The notes under the pieces: model-generated
Seen by the model: only the letters and a program-made list of their open reading frames with translations
Told to the model about the DNA's origin: nothing
Databases searched by the model: none
In this document: positions 7,279 to 14,580 of the stretch, piece by piece
Layout: each line of letters starts with the position of its first letter
How positions within the stretch are numbered: position 1 is the first letter of the stretch
Position numbers and translations under genes: made by a program
From: CAZLMW01 sp964560875
GTDB lineage: Bacteria; Myxococcota_A; UBA9042
DNA length: 20,032 nucleotides
NCBI GenBank assembly: GCA_964560875.1
Contig: CAZLMW010000138.1
Span: 1 to 20,032, forward strand
Direction: 5' to 3'

Positions 7279-7317
7279 ATGACGACGACAAGACCAACAG
7301 GGCGAGTGAAACGATGA
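7279..7317 (+). CDS. 12-codon ORF, or 3' end of a gene hidden by the gap, overlapping trpD
   Basis: ATG at 7279 is preceded by GGAAG at 7269-7273 and reads MTTTRPTGRVKR before a TGA at 7315-7317 that overlaps the trpD ATG as ATGA. The frame is also open back into the N run (preceding codons GAA GAC ACG), so it may be the tail of a longer gene cut by the gap. It has no Trp codons and so does not look like an attenuator leader peptide. The ATGA overlap copies the style of the other trp junctions, which is the main reason to list it. Confidence 0.3.
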   Translation: MTTTRPTGRVKR

Positions 7318-8345
7318 CGACCTATCGCGAAACGATGAGCGCGTTGCTTCGCGGCGATGACATGACGCGCGACCAGGCCGCGGCGATCGTGGCCGAGATG
7401 ATGGCCGGCGAACTTGGCCAACCACAGACCGCGGCGCTGCTGACCGGGCTCGCGATCAAAGGAGTGACAGCGGACGAACTGTCAGGGATGGCCACGGCGA
7501 TGCGCCAAGCGGCGGTCCCCCTGCCCGGTTTCGAAGACGCGATCGACACGTGCGGGACCGGCGGGAGCGGGATGAATACGGCCAACACGTCAACCATGTG
7601 CGCATTCGTGGTAGCGGCGGCCGGTGCTCGCGTGGCCAAGCACGGCAACAGGAGTAGCTCGGGCAAATGCGGCAGCGCGGACGTCCTCGAGCGGCTCGGG
7701 GTGCATTTCGCGACGGGTCCGGAGCCGGCATCGGAGCTGCTCAATCGCGTCGGCATCGCGTTTCTGTTCGCGCCGACCTACCACCCGGCGATGCGCCACG
7801 TCGTACCGGTGCGGCGGTCGGTTGGATTTCGGACCGTCTTCAACTTCCTCGGCCCGCTGTGCAATCCAGCCGGCACGCGCAAGCAATTGTTGGGCGTGAG
7901 CGACGCGCGGATGGCGGAGTTGATGGCAAGGGCGCTTGCCGATATGGGATGCGAACGCGCGATGGTAGTGCACGGCGACGACGGACTCGATGAGCTGAGC
8001 ATCTCGGGCAGCACGCGTGTCTGGCACGTCCGTGGCCAGCGTGTTGAGACCGCTTCGGTCGAACCAGGCGACGTCGGACTGGTGACCCACCCATTCGAAA
8101 CCGTCGCAGGCGGCGACATCGAGACGAACACCGCGTTGTTCCAGGCGATCCTTGGCGGAACGGGCGACAAGCCGCGAACCGACCACCTGCTTCTCAACGC
8201 TGGGGCAGCGCTGCACGTGGCCGGCGTGTCGGAGAGCGTGGCGGCGGGTGTGGACAGGGCCCGGCAGCTGATCGAATCCGGCGCCGCATGGCAGCGTTTT
8301 GAAGCGTTTCGCGCGGCCAGCAATGAGCTTGCGAGCGCCGCATGA
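7314..8345 (+). CDS. trpD: anthranilate phosphoribosyltransferase
   Basis: Predicted 343 aa, standard for TrpD. It joins anthranilate to PRPP to give phosphoribosyl-anthranilate. Visible motifs are DTCGTGGSGMNTANTST (residues 78-94, containing the GTGGSG pyrophosphate loop at 81-86), KHGNRSSSGKCGSADVLE (109-126), FLFAPTYHPAM, RTVFNFLGPLCNPA and HGDDGLDE. The start at 7314 gives the expected N-terminal helix and directly follows the short upstream frame as ATGA; an upstream in-frame extension runs into the gap and is not TrpD-like. The glutamine amidotransferase is separate here, unlike the enterobacterial TrpGD fusion. The stop overlaps the trpC ATG. Confidence 0.96.
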   Translation: MTTYRETMSALLRGDDMTRDQAAAIVAEMMAGELGQPQTAALLTGLAIKGVTADELSGMATAMRQAAVPLPGFEDAIDTCGTGGSGMNTANTSTMCAFVVAAAGARVAKHGNRSSSGKCGSADVLERLGVHFATGPEPASELLNRVGIAFLFAPTYHPAMRHVVPVRRSVGFRTVFNFLGPLCNPAGTRKQLLGVSDARMAELMARALADMGCERAMVVHGDDGLDELSISGSTRVWHVRGQRVETASVEPGDVGLVTHPFETVAGGDIETNTALFQAILGGTGDKPRTDHLLLNAGAALHVAGVSESVAAGVDRARQLIESGAAWQRFEAFRAASNELASAA

Positions 8346-9172
8346 GTTTGCCGCTGAAGGAACCGCCGGGCGTCCTCGGCAAGATCGTCGCGCGAACCCT
8401 TCGCGACGTAGCGGACCGCGAAGCTGCGTGTCCCGTCGGTACGCTGCACGTGCACGCAGGATCACGGTCCCGTCCGTTCGCCGACGCCCTCCGTGGCCGC
8501 AGCGGCGCGCCGAGCCTAATCGCCGAGATCAAGCCGCGATCGCCGTCCCGCGGACAACTCGCCGATCCCAACGAAGTCGACGGACTGCTCGCTCGCGCCA
8601 AAGTTTATGAGAAGCACGCAGCGGCGATTTCGGTGTTGTGCGACGGACCGTTTTTCGATGGTGGGCTGCCGTTGCTCCAAGCGGTGCGCGGATCGGTCGG
8701 GACCGCGGTGCTCTGCAAGGACTTCATCGTCACCCGCTACCAGGTGGTCGAAGCGCGAAGTCGCGGCGCAGATGCCGTCTTGCTGATGGCGTCGTTGCTC
8801 ACGCCGGCAGCGCTGTCCGAGCTGGTGGCGCTAACGGAGGAGCTGGGCTTGGGCGCGTTGGTCGAGGTGCATGACGAAGCCGAGCTCGACGAAGCCATCG
8901 CGACGCCTGCTGCTGTCGTCGGGGTGAACAGCCGCGACTTGAAGACGCTGAAGATCGACCTGCGGCACGCGATCGAGCTGCTGCATCACGTCCCCGAAGA
9001 CCGCGTTCGGGTGGCGGAGAGCGGCATCGAAACGGCTGAAGACGTTCAACGCGTTACCGGTTTGGCCGATGCGGTGCTTGTCGGCACATCGCTGATGCAG
9101 GCGGCCGACGTCGACGCGAAGATTCGAGCGCTTGGCCTTGGCAACGATGGGCCTGTTGGCGGTTCGACATGA
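8342..9172 (+). CDS. trpC: indole-3-glycerol phosphate synthase
   Basis: Predicted 276 aa, a single-domain enzyme not fused to TrpF. It closes the indole ring from CdRP. Motifs in order: IAEIKPRSPSRG (60-71) with the substrate-binding Lys64 and the SPS loop, ISVLCDGPFFDG, VLCKDFIV with catalytic Lys126, ADAVLLMASLL, LVEVHDEAEL, VGVNSRDLKTL, VAESGI and DAVLVGTSLM. Most homologs read GVNNRDL; Ser in place of the second Asn is a mild variation. The ATG overlaps the trpD TGA by four bases, and its own TGA overlaps trpF in the same way, so translation is probably coupled. Confidence 0.97.
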   Translation: MSLPLKEPPGVLGKIVARTLRDVADREAACPVGTLHVHAGSRSRPFADALRGRSGAPSLIAEIKPRSPSRGQLADPNEVDGLLARAKVYEKHAAAISVLCDGPFFDGGLPLLQAVRGSVGTAVLCKDFIVTRYQVVEARSRGADAVLLMASLLTPAALSELVALTEELGLGALVEVHDEAELDEAIATPAAVVGVNSRDLKTLKIDLRHAIELLHHVPEDRVRVAESGIETAEDVQRVTGLADAVLVGTSLMQAADVDAKIRALGLGNDGPVGGST

Positions 9173-9852
9173 ACATCCAGCCCCCAACACGCCGAAAAGT
9201 CCGCGTGAAAATCTGCGGCTTGAGAACGCCGGAAGACGCGCGGCAGTGCGCCGCATTGGACGTGGACTTCGCCGGCCTGAATTTCGTTCCCGGCGCGCGA
9301 CGGCGTATCGATCTCACCGCCGCCGAAGGGATCGCGAAAGAGCTTTGCGACGTGGTGCCGGTGGCCGTTGTCAGGAACCAAAGTTTCTCGGAAATGCGAG
9401 CGATTGCGGCCAGTGGAATCGTAGCGATGATCCAGTTGCACGGCGACGAGACACCCGAAGTGGCGCGTCAATTGGCGAGCATCTGCCCGGTGGTCAAGGC
9501 CATCGATATGCGACACGTAAACGACACGGCGCTGATGGCTGCGTACGCGGAGACAGTCGCCGCTTTTGTCGTCGATGGTCGCGATCCGGGCAGCGGCAAA
9601 GCCTGGCGCTGGGCCGACCTCACGCTGCGGGACGGGCAGCTCTTTGGCGTCGATGTCTGGCTCGCGGGCGGGCTTCGAGCCGACAACGTGGCGGACGCCG
9701 TCGCAGCAGTCGCACCGATCGCAGTCGACGTCGCTTCCGGTGTGGAACGGGTCGACCCGCGCACCGGCGAGACCACGATCCATGCCGCAACGCTCGCCGA
9801 GTTCGTGGCTGCAGCGCGAAGCGGCGTGTCGACGGCAGGGGAGATGGCATGA
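9169..9852 (+). CDS. trpF: phosphoribosylanthranilate isomerase
   Basis: Predicted 227 aa. It performs the Amadori rearrangement of phosphoribosyl-anthranilate to CdRP. The signature VKICGLRTPEDA carries the catalytic Cys16; the catalytic Asp is most likely Asp136 in FVVDGRDPGSGK. QLHGDE, the LAGGL phosphate loop and DVASGVE are also present. The usual S-P-R phosphate-site motif near residue 42 reads G-A-R here. The first ten residues (MNIQPPTRRK) are a short extension. ATG overlaps the trpC stop and TGA overlaps the trpB start. Confidence 0.96.
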   Translation: MNIQPPTRRKVRVKICGLRTPEDARQCAALDVDFAGLNFVPGARRRIDLTAAEGIAKELCDVVPVAVVRNQSFSEMRAIAASGIVAMIQLHGDETPEVARQLASICPVVKAIDMRHVNDTALMAAYAETVAAFVVDGRDPGSGKAWRWADLTLRDGQLFGVDVWLAGGLRADNVADAVAAVAPIAVDVASGVERVDPRTGETTIHAATLAEFVAAARSGVSTAGEMA

Positions 9853-11048
9853 AACAGGATGGACGATTCGGCGAGTTCGGCGGCTTCTATGTCGCGGAGC
9901 TCTTGATGCCAGCGCTCGCGGAGCTCGAACAGGCGTGGCTCGAAGCGCGCGACGACCCGCAGTTCAACGATGACCTGCAGCAGCTGCTGAGCCACTACGC
10001 CGGAAGACCGACCGCGCTCTATCGGTCCGGCGCGTTGAGCGATCACGTGGGCTGCAATGTCTGGCTCAAGCGCGAGGATCTGCTGCATGGCGGTGCGCAC
10101 AAGACCAACAACACGCTGGCGCAAGGCCTGCTCGCCAAGCGCATGGGCAAGACCCAGTTGATCGCAGAAACGGGCGCGGGACAGCACGGTGTAGCGACGG
10201 CGATGGCGGGTGCCCTGCTCGGCCTTGACGCTAAGATCTTCATGGGCGCCAAGGATGTCGCTCGCCAAGCGCCCAACGTCCGTCGCATGGGTCTTTTCGG
10301 TGCCGAGGTCGTCCCCATCGAGGCGGGCTCACGTAGCCTCAAGGACGCCATCAACGAGACGCTGCGCTACTGGACCGAACACATCCGCGATGCGTTCTAT
10401 GTGTTCGGCACGGCAGCCGGCCCGCATCCTTACCCCTCGCTCGTACGCGACTTTCAGCGTGTCATCGGCGACGAAATCCGGGCCGAATTGCTTGAACGCA
10501 CCGGCGCATTTCCAGCTGCAGTGGTGGCCTGTGTCGGGGGAGGCAGCAACGCCATCGGCGCGTTCGCGGCCTTCATCGGCGACACGGATGTTCGGCTGAT
10601 CGGGGTGGAGCCCGGCGGTCGCGGCCTCGACACCGACGCGCATGGAGCCACGCTCTGCAAGGGCCGGCCCGGCTGCGTCCACGGTTCGATCTCTTACTTG
10701 CTGCAAGACCCGCACGGCCAGGTGCTCGAAGCGCACAGCATCTCCGCAGGGCTCGACTACCCGGGTGTCGGTCCGGAGCACGCGCATCTGCACCGTTCGG
10801 GCCGAGCCGAATACCTGGCGGCTACCGACGATGAAGCGCTCGACGCGTTCGCATGGCTATGTCGACACGAAGGCATCCTGCCCGCCCTCGAATCATCTCA
10901 CGCCGTGGCCGCCGTCTTGCGGATGTCCGGCGCGTTCTCCGCTGATGAACACGTGGTTATCAACCTCTCGGGCCGGGGCGACAAGGACCTCGAGCACGCC
11001 CTGGCGGCGATCGACCAGCGCAGAACCGCTGAAGGGGGCAACTCATGA
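9849..11048 (+). CDS. trpB: tryptophan synthase beta chain
   Basis: Predicted 399 aa, typical of TrpB1. It condenses indole with L-serine using PLP. The start at 9849 is fixed by the N-terminus GRFGEFGGFYVAELLMPAL and by AGGGGAG (9837-9843) five bases upstream; the same frame is open far upstream but that part is antisense-like noise inside trpC and trpF. The PLP lysine is Lys85 in GGAHKTNNTL. ETGAGQHGVATA (about 107-118) and the PLP phosphate loop VGGGSNAIG (229-237) are intact, as is the C-terminal LSGRGDKD. It forms the alpha2-beta2 complex with the adjacent TrpA, whose start overlaps its stop. Confidence 0.98.
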   Translation: MKQDGRFGEFGGFYVAELLMPALAELEQAWLEARDDPQFNDDLQQLLSHYAGRPTALYRSGALSDHVGCNVWLKREDLLHGGAHKTNNTLAQGLLAKRMGKTQLIAETGAGQHGVATAMAGALLGLDAKIFMGAKDVARQAPNVRRMGLFGAEVVPIEAGSRSLKDAINETLRYWTEHIRDAFYVFGTAAGPHPYPSLVRDFQRVIGDEIRAELLERTGAFPAAVVACVGGGSNAIGAFAAFIGDTDVRLIGVEPGGRGLDTDAHGATLCKGRPGCVHGSISYLLQDPHGQVLEAHSISAGLDYPGVGPEHAHLHRSGRAEYLAATDDEALDAFAWLCRHEGILPALESSHAVAAVLRMSGAFSADEHVVINLSGRGDKDLEHALAAIDQRRTAEGGNS

Positions 11049-11884
11049 CCGGCTCACGAACACCCGCGAACGCCCGGATCGCCGCTGTCTTCGAATCCTT
11101 GCAGAAACGGAGCGAGCGGGCGTTCATGCCGTTCGTCGTGATCGGCGACCCTTCGCTGGAAGCTTCGGCGGCCGTTGCGGACGCGTTGGTGGAAGGCGGC
11201 GCAGACATCATGGAGTTCGGCTTCCCGTTCAGCGATCCACCAGCGGACGGCCCGGTGATCCAAGCCGCCGATGAGCGCGCACTGGCGGCCGGTACGACGC
11301 CCGATGACTGCCTCGAGTTCATCGCGGCATTTCGGCAACGACACGACGTGCCTGTCGCGTTGCTTATCTACTTCAACTTGATCTTGCAGCGCGGCGTAGA
11401 CGCATTCTACGAAGCGGCAGCAGCGGCGGGCGTCGATGCGATTCTTGCGGCCGACGTACCGCTGGAGCTGTCGGGCCCACTGGTCGATGCCGGGCGCAAA
11501 CATGGAATCGCGCCGATCTTCATCGCGAGCGAACTGACAACAGCGGAGCGAATGGCGGAAATCGCCAAAGTCGCCGATGGCTACATCTACGCCGTGGCCC
11601 GCATCGGCATCACCGGCGAAAAGAGCGAGGTCGACGCCGGCCTCCCCGCAACGTTGGGACGAATTCGCGAGGCGACGCAGCTGCCGATCCTTGCCGGCTT
11701 CGGCATTTCAACACCCGACCATGTGCGTCGCGTCGCAGGCATGAATGCAGACGGCGCGATCACCGGCAGCGCAATCGTGCGTCGCATCGCCGCGCATGCC
11801 GCCGGGGAATTGTCGCTGTCGTCACTTTGCGAAGAGCTTCGCGCCTTCACCCGGGCCATGAAAGCCGCGACCCGACCCGCCTGA
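11045..11884 (+). CDS. trpA: tryptophan synthase alpha chain
   Basis: Predicted 279 aa TIM-barrel subunit that cleaves indole-3-glycerol phosphate to indole. The catalytic residues are Glu57 in IMEFGFPFSDP and Asp68 in PADGP. Most homologs read ELGIPFSDPLADGP, so this copy carries Phe and Pro variations around the loops. The loop-6 region reads ARIGITGEKSEV where many homologs have SRxGVTG. AAGFGIS and the phosphate-site segment GAITGSAIVRRI are present. AAGGGGG (11032-11038) gives a good ribosome site before the ATG that overlaps the trpB TGA. A 143-base spacer follows before the DAHP synthase gene, the largest gap within the operon apart from the N run. Confidence 0.97.
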   Translation: MTGSRTPANARIAAVFESLQKRSERAFMPFVVIGDPSLEASAAVADALVEGGADIMEFGFPFSDPPADGPVIQAADERALAAGTTPDDCLEFIAAFRQRHDVPVALLIYFNLILQRGVDAFYEAAAAAGVDAILAADVPLELSGPLVDAGRKHGIAPIFIASELTTAERMAEIAKVADGYIYAVARIGITGEKSEVDAGLPATLGRIREATQLPILAGFGISTPDHVRRVAGMNADGAITGSAIVRRIAAHAAGELSLSSLCEELRAFTRAMKAATRPA

Positions 11885-11915
11885 TGTGCGTCAATCCGCT
11901 ACACCAAACAACTTC

Positions 11916-11971
11916 GTTAGGAACCTGACAAATAGCCGATTGCGACCGGAAACCTGACCGCGCGTCCTAAC
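11916..11971. repeat. inverted and direct repeats in the trpA-aroF spacer
   Basis: GTTAGGA (11916-11922) and TCCTAAC (11965-11971) form a perfect 7-base inverted repeat 42 bases apart. Inside, AACCTGAC occurs twice (11922-11929 and 11951-11958), 29 bases apart. The spacer is less GC-rich than the coding DNA around it. This may be a regulatory element or internal promoter region for the DAHP synthase gene; no convincing -35/-10 pair or TrpR operator was found here. Confidence 0.4.
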
Positions 11972-12027
11972 TCTGCGAAGATTGGACAAGCCGACCCACC
12001 GCGCCACAACCGTCCCTGGAGACCACC

Positions 12028-13083
12028 ATGCTCATCGTCATGGAGCCCACCGCAACCATCGAACAGACACGAGCGGTCTGCGACGTCATCAAGTCTCTTG
12101 GTTTCGAGCCCGCACCGATGCCGGGCGAACAGCGCGTCGCGATCGGCGTCGTCGGCAACGACCGGGGCTTCGACGATACCCGCCTTCGAGGACTGCCGGG
12201 GGTGGCGCAGGTCATTCACGTCTCCGCGCCGTACAAGCTGGTGAGCCGAGAGTTTCGCAAGCGAGATACGATCATCGAAGTGGCAAACGGCGTCCGGATC
12301 GGCGGTGCCGACATCGTGATCATGGGCGGCCCGTGTTCGGTGGAGAGCGAAGAGCAGCTGATGACGACCGCCGAATACGTGGCCAAAGCCGGCGGAACCG
12401 TGCTGCGCGGGGGCGCGTTCAAGCCACGTTCGTCGCCATACGCTTTCCAGGGGCTCGGTCTCGAAGGGCTCAAGCTCCTGGCACAGGCTCGAGAGCGATA
12501 CGGACTCGCCATCATCACGGAGGCGATGGACCTCGACGGCGCCGACGTCGTGGCTGAATACGCCGACATCATCCAGCTGGGCGCGCGCAACATGCAGAAC
12601 ACCGCGCTGCTCAAACACGTGGGCAGAATCGGCAAGCCGGTCATGCTCAAGCGCGGCATGTCGGCGACGGTCAAGGAATGGCTGCTGGCCGCCGAATACA
12701 TCGCCAACGAGGGCAACCTCAACATCATCCTGTGCGAACGGGGCATCCGCTCCTTCGGCGACGCCACGCGCAACGTGATGGACGTGGGGGCTATCGCCGC
12801 CGTCAAGCTGATGACTCACCTGCCGGTCATCGCCGACCCGTCCCACGCCACCGGCCGCCGCGACCTCGTTTTGCCGGTCGCCCGAGCGTCAATCGCCGTG
12901 GGTGCCGACGGCCTGATCATCGAAACGCACCCCGATCCGAACTGCGCGCTCAGCGACGGTCCCCAGGCGTTGTTCCCCGATCAATTCAACGACCTGGTCG
13001 AGTCCGCGCGCATGACGGCTGCCACACTGGGGCGCCCTCTCGCCGTGGCGGGCGGCAGACGTTCGGTTGCCACCACGGTCTGA
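12028..13083 (+). CDS. aroF: 3-deoxy-7-phosphoheptulonate (DAHP) synthase, type I-beta with N-terminal ferredoxin-like domain
   Basis: Predicted 351 aa. It condenses phosphoenolpyruvate and erythrose 4-phosphate, the entry step of the shikimate pathway. Residues 1-66 are the ferredoxin-like (ACT-like) regulatory domain found in the Thermotoga maritima enzyme, followed by PYKLVSREF and the barrel. Barrel motifs are GGPCSVES with metal ligand Cys103, LRGGAFKPRSSPY, FQGLG, IIQLGARNMQN, VMLKRGMSAT, LCERGIRSF, DPSHATGRRD, IETHPDP and ALSDGPQAL. In characterised family members the extra domain mediates feedback by tyrosine (and phenylalanine), so flux into this operon may sense a different end product than TrpR does. 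GGAG at 12018-12021 serves the ATG. The symbol aroF is by family convention; aroG or aroA(G) would be equally acceptable. Confidence 0.95.
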   Translation: MLIVMEPTATIEQTRAVCDVIKSLGFEPAPMPGEQRVAIGVVGNDRGFDDTRLRGLPGVAQVIHVSAPYKLVSREFRKRDTIIEVANGVRIGGADIVIMGGPCSVESEEQLMTTAEYVAKAGGTVLRGGAFKPRSSPYAFQGLGLEGLKLLAQARERYGLAIITEAMDLDGADVVAEYADIIQLGARNMQNTALLKHVGRIGKPVMLKRGMSATVKEWLLAAEYIANEGNLNIILCERGIRSFGDATRNVMDVGAIAAVKLMTHLPVIADPSHATGRRDLVLPVARASIAVGADGLIIETHPDPNCALSDGPQALFPDQFNDLVESARMTAATLGRPLAVAGGRRSVATTV

Positions 13084-13147
13084 TGGCGCGCCGGGGCGTG
13101 TTTCCGTATCATCCCGCCAACGACGCGGTGCGATCACAGGCCCTACA

Positions 13148-14557
13148 ATGACAAGCTCTCTTGCGCCCCAAACACTTCGGGCAATCTTCCAGCGTTCGCG
13201 ACTGTCCGCAGTCGTGCTGACAACCCTTCTCAGCTTCACCCTCGTTGGTTGCGGGTCCGGAGACGGCGATGACGGAGTCGTGACGGGCACCACGACCGAT
13301 GGTGCGGGCGGCGGAGGGACCGACGGCACAATCAGCGATGCAAGCCGGGGACTCGACGCCGGTTCGACTGCCGACGGCGCCTCATCTGGCGGCGGTTCAT
13401 CCAGCGGAGCATCCAGCTCGAGCAGGGCCTCCAGTTCGAGCGGGGGTTCGTCCTCGGGCGGGCTCAGCGACGCCGGCGCGCTCCAGGATTCCGGCGCATC
13501 GTCCAGCGGTTCATCCGGCTCGTCAGGCTCTTCGGGAACCGACGCGGGTGGCACCGACGCTGCATGGCCGTCCGGGCCCGAAGACGACATCACCGGCAAG
13601 GACCCCAGCAAGGCCAAGTACAAGACCTGCTCATCGCTTTGGACCTGCGCGGTCACGTCGTGTTCGATCGACGCGAAGAAGGGCTGCATGGATGTGTGCA
13701 TGAACGCAGCATCCAAGCCGGTCCTTGCCGAATTCAAGAGCATGAGCAAGTGCTTCACCCACACCTGTCACGGGAAGATCTGCAAATCCGGCGATCAGAA
13801 ATGCCTTGGCGACTGCATGTGGAGCCGCTGCGCTGGCTTCGCGATCAAGTGCAACGCGGACAACAAGACCGGCTTCAAGACCTGCGACACCGCATTTCAG
13901 TGTTTCGACACCTGCAAAGGCGACGATGCAATGAACTGCTTAACCAAGTGCTACCAGGGCCTCAGCAAGTCCGCCCAGGCCGACTTCGACGGTGTGTGGA
14001 ACTGCATCGGAAAGAGCGCCGCCAAGGACCCGTTCGGAGCGTGTCTGGCACAGGTGCTCGAATGCACGTCCGCGGGCCAATCCGGCAAGAACACATGCCT
14101 GGAGATGGCGATGTGCGCGGACGACTGCGACAGCAAGAAGAAGCCGGGTGACGACGGGTTTGCGTGCACCAGCAAGTGCTACGCCCAGGGCACAAAAACA
14201 GCGCAGGGCGAGTACAAGAAGCTGCTCGCCTGTTTCTCCGCATTCGACGGCGGCAGCGGCGATCCGAAGGTGTGCTCATCGGGGATGGTTGGCTGCATCA
14301 AGCCGAAGGGCACCAAGACCTGTCCCGAGATCGATCCGTGCGGCAAGGCGTGCCAGAAGACCGGCAAAGCCGAAGGCGCTTGCACATTCGAGTGCCTGCA
14401 CAAGGCGTCACCGGCCGAAGCGACCAAGTTCGTCGAGTTGATGGTCTGCGTCGGCAGCAAGTGCGACGCGAAGTGCAAGGGCAGCACCGACCCGAAGTGC
14501 GGCGACAAATGCCTCCAGAACGAGTGCAAGACTGAGATGCTCGCCTGCCTGAGTTAG
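13148..14557 (+). CDS. Cys-rich four-module lipoprotein of unknown function
   Basis: Predicted 469 aa. The start at 13148 is chosen because it begins a lipoprotein signal peptide with lipobox LVGC (Cys35); the frame is open 27 codons further upstream, inside the aroF end. Residues 36-158 are a Gly/Ser/Asp/Ala-rich linker with SSG repeats. The remainder is four Cys-rich modules beginning at Cys161, Cys246, Cys317 and Cys392, each opening with C-x5-C-x3/4-C-x7-12-C-x3-C and continuing with a helix-like stretch and further Cys. Even spacing and abundant Lys suggest disulfide-stabilised helical modules displayed outside the inner membrane. I recognise no enzyme motif. It is the first of four consecutive lipoprotein genes, 64 bases after aroF with only a weak AGG ribosome site, and may have its own promoter, which I could not identify. 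Confidence 0.85.
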   Translation: MTSSLAPQTLRAIFQRSRLSAVVLTTLLSFTLVGCGSGDGDDGVVTGTTTDGAGGGGTDGTISDASRGLDAGSTADGASSGGGSSSGASSSSRASSSSGGSSSGGLSDAGALQDSGASSSGSSGSSGSSGTDAGGTDAAWPSGPEDDITGKDPSKAKYKTCSSLWTCAVTSCSIDAKKGCMDVCMNAASKPVLAEFKSMSKCFTHTCHGKICKSGDQKCLGDCMWSRCAGFAIKCNADNKTGFKTCDTAFQCFDTCKGDDAMNCLTKCYQGLSKSAQADFDGVWNCIGKSAAKDPFGACLAQVLECTSAGQSGKNTCLEMAMCADDCDSKKKPGDDGFACTSKCYAQGTKTAQGEYKKLLACFSAFDGGSGDPKVCSSGMVGCIKPKGTKTCPEIDPCGKACQKTGKAEGACTFECLHKASPAEATKFVELMVCVGSKCDAKCKGSTDPKCGDKCLQNECKTEMLACLS

Positions 14558-14580
14558 CCGGGCCAACGGAAGGACGGCGA

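Noticed and set aside
9132..9848. Upstream extension of the trpB frame through trpC and trpF
   Set aside because: The extension is Arg-rich and unlike TrpB; the true start at 9849 has a good ribosome site and the conserved N-terminus.
13085..13092. GGCGCGCC palindrome just after aroF as a regulatory site or terminator
   Set aside because: Eight-base GC palindromes are expected by chance in this composition; there is no loop and no T run.
13380..13560. Ser/Gly codon tract as a possible CRISPR or tandem DNA repeat
   Set aside because: Repeats are irregular trinucleotide-level TCC/AGC/GGC patterns in frame with a protein linker; there are no spacer-repeat units.
12889..13764. Minus-strand 291-codon frame with a Pro/Glu-rich acidic segment
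   Set aside because: It is the reverse reading of the Ser/Gly linker codons of the Cys-rich lipoprotein; the repeat-like look comes from that low-complexity DNA.
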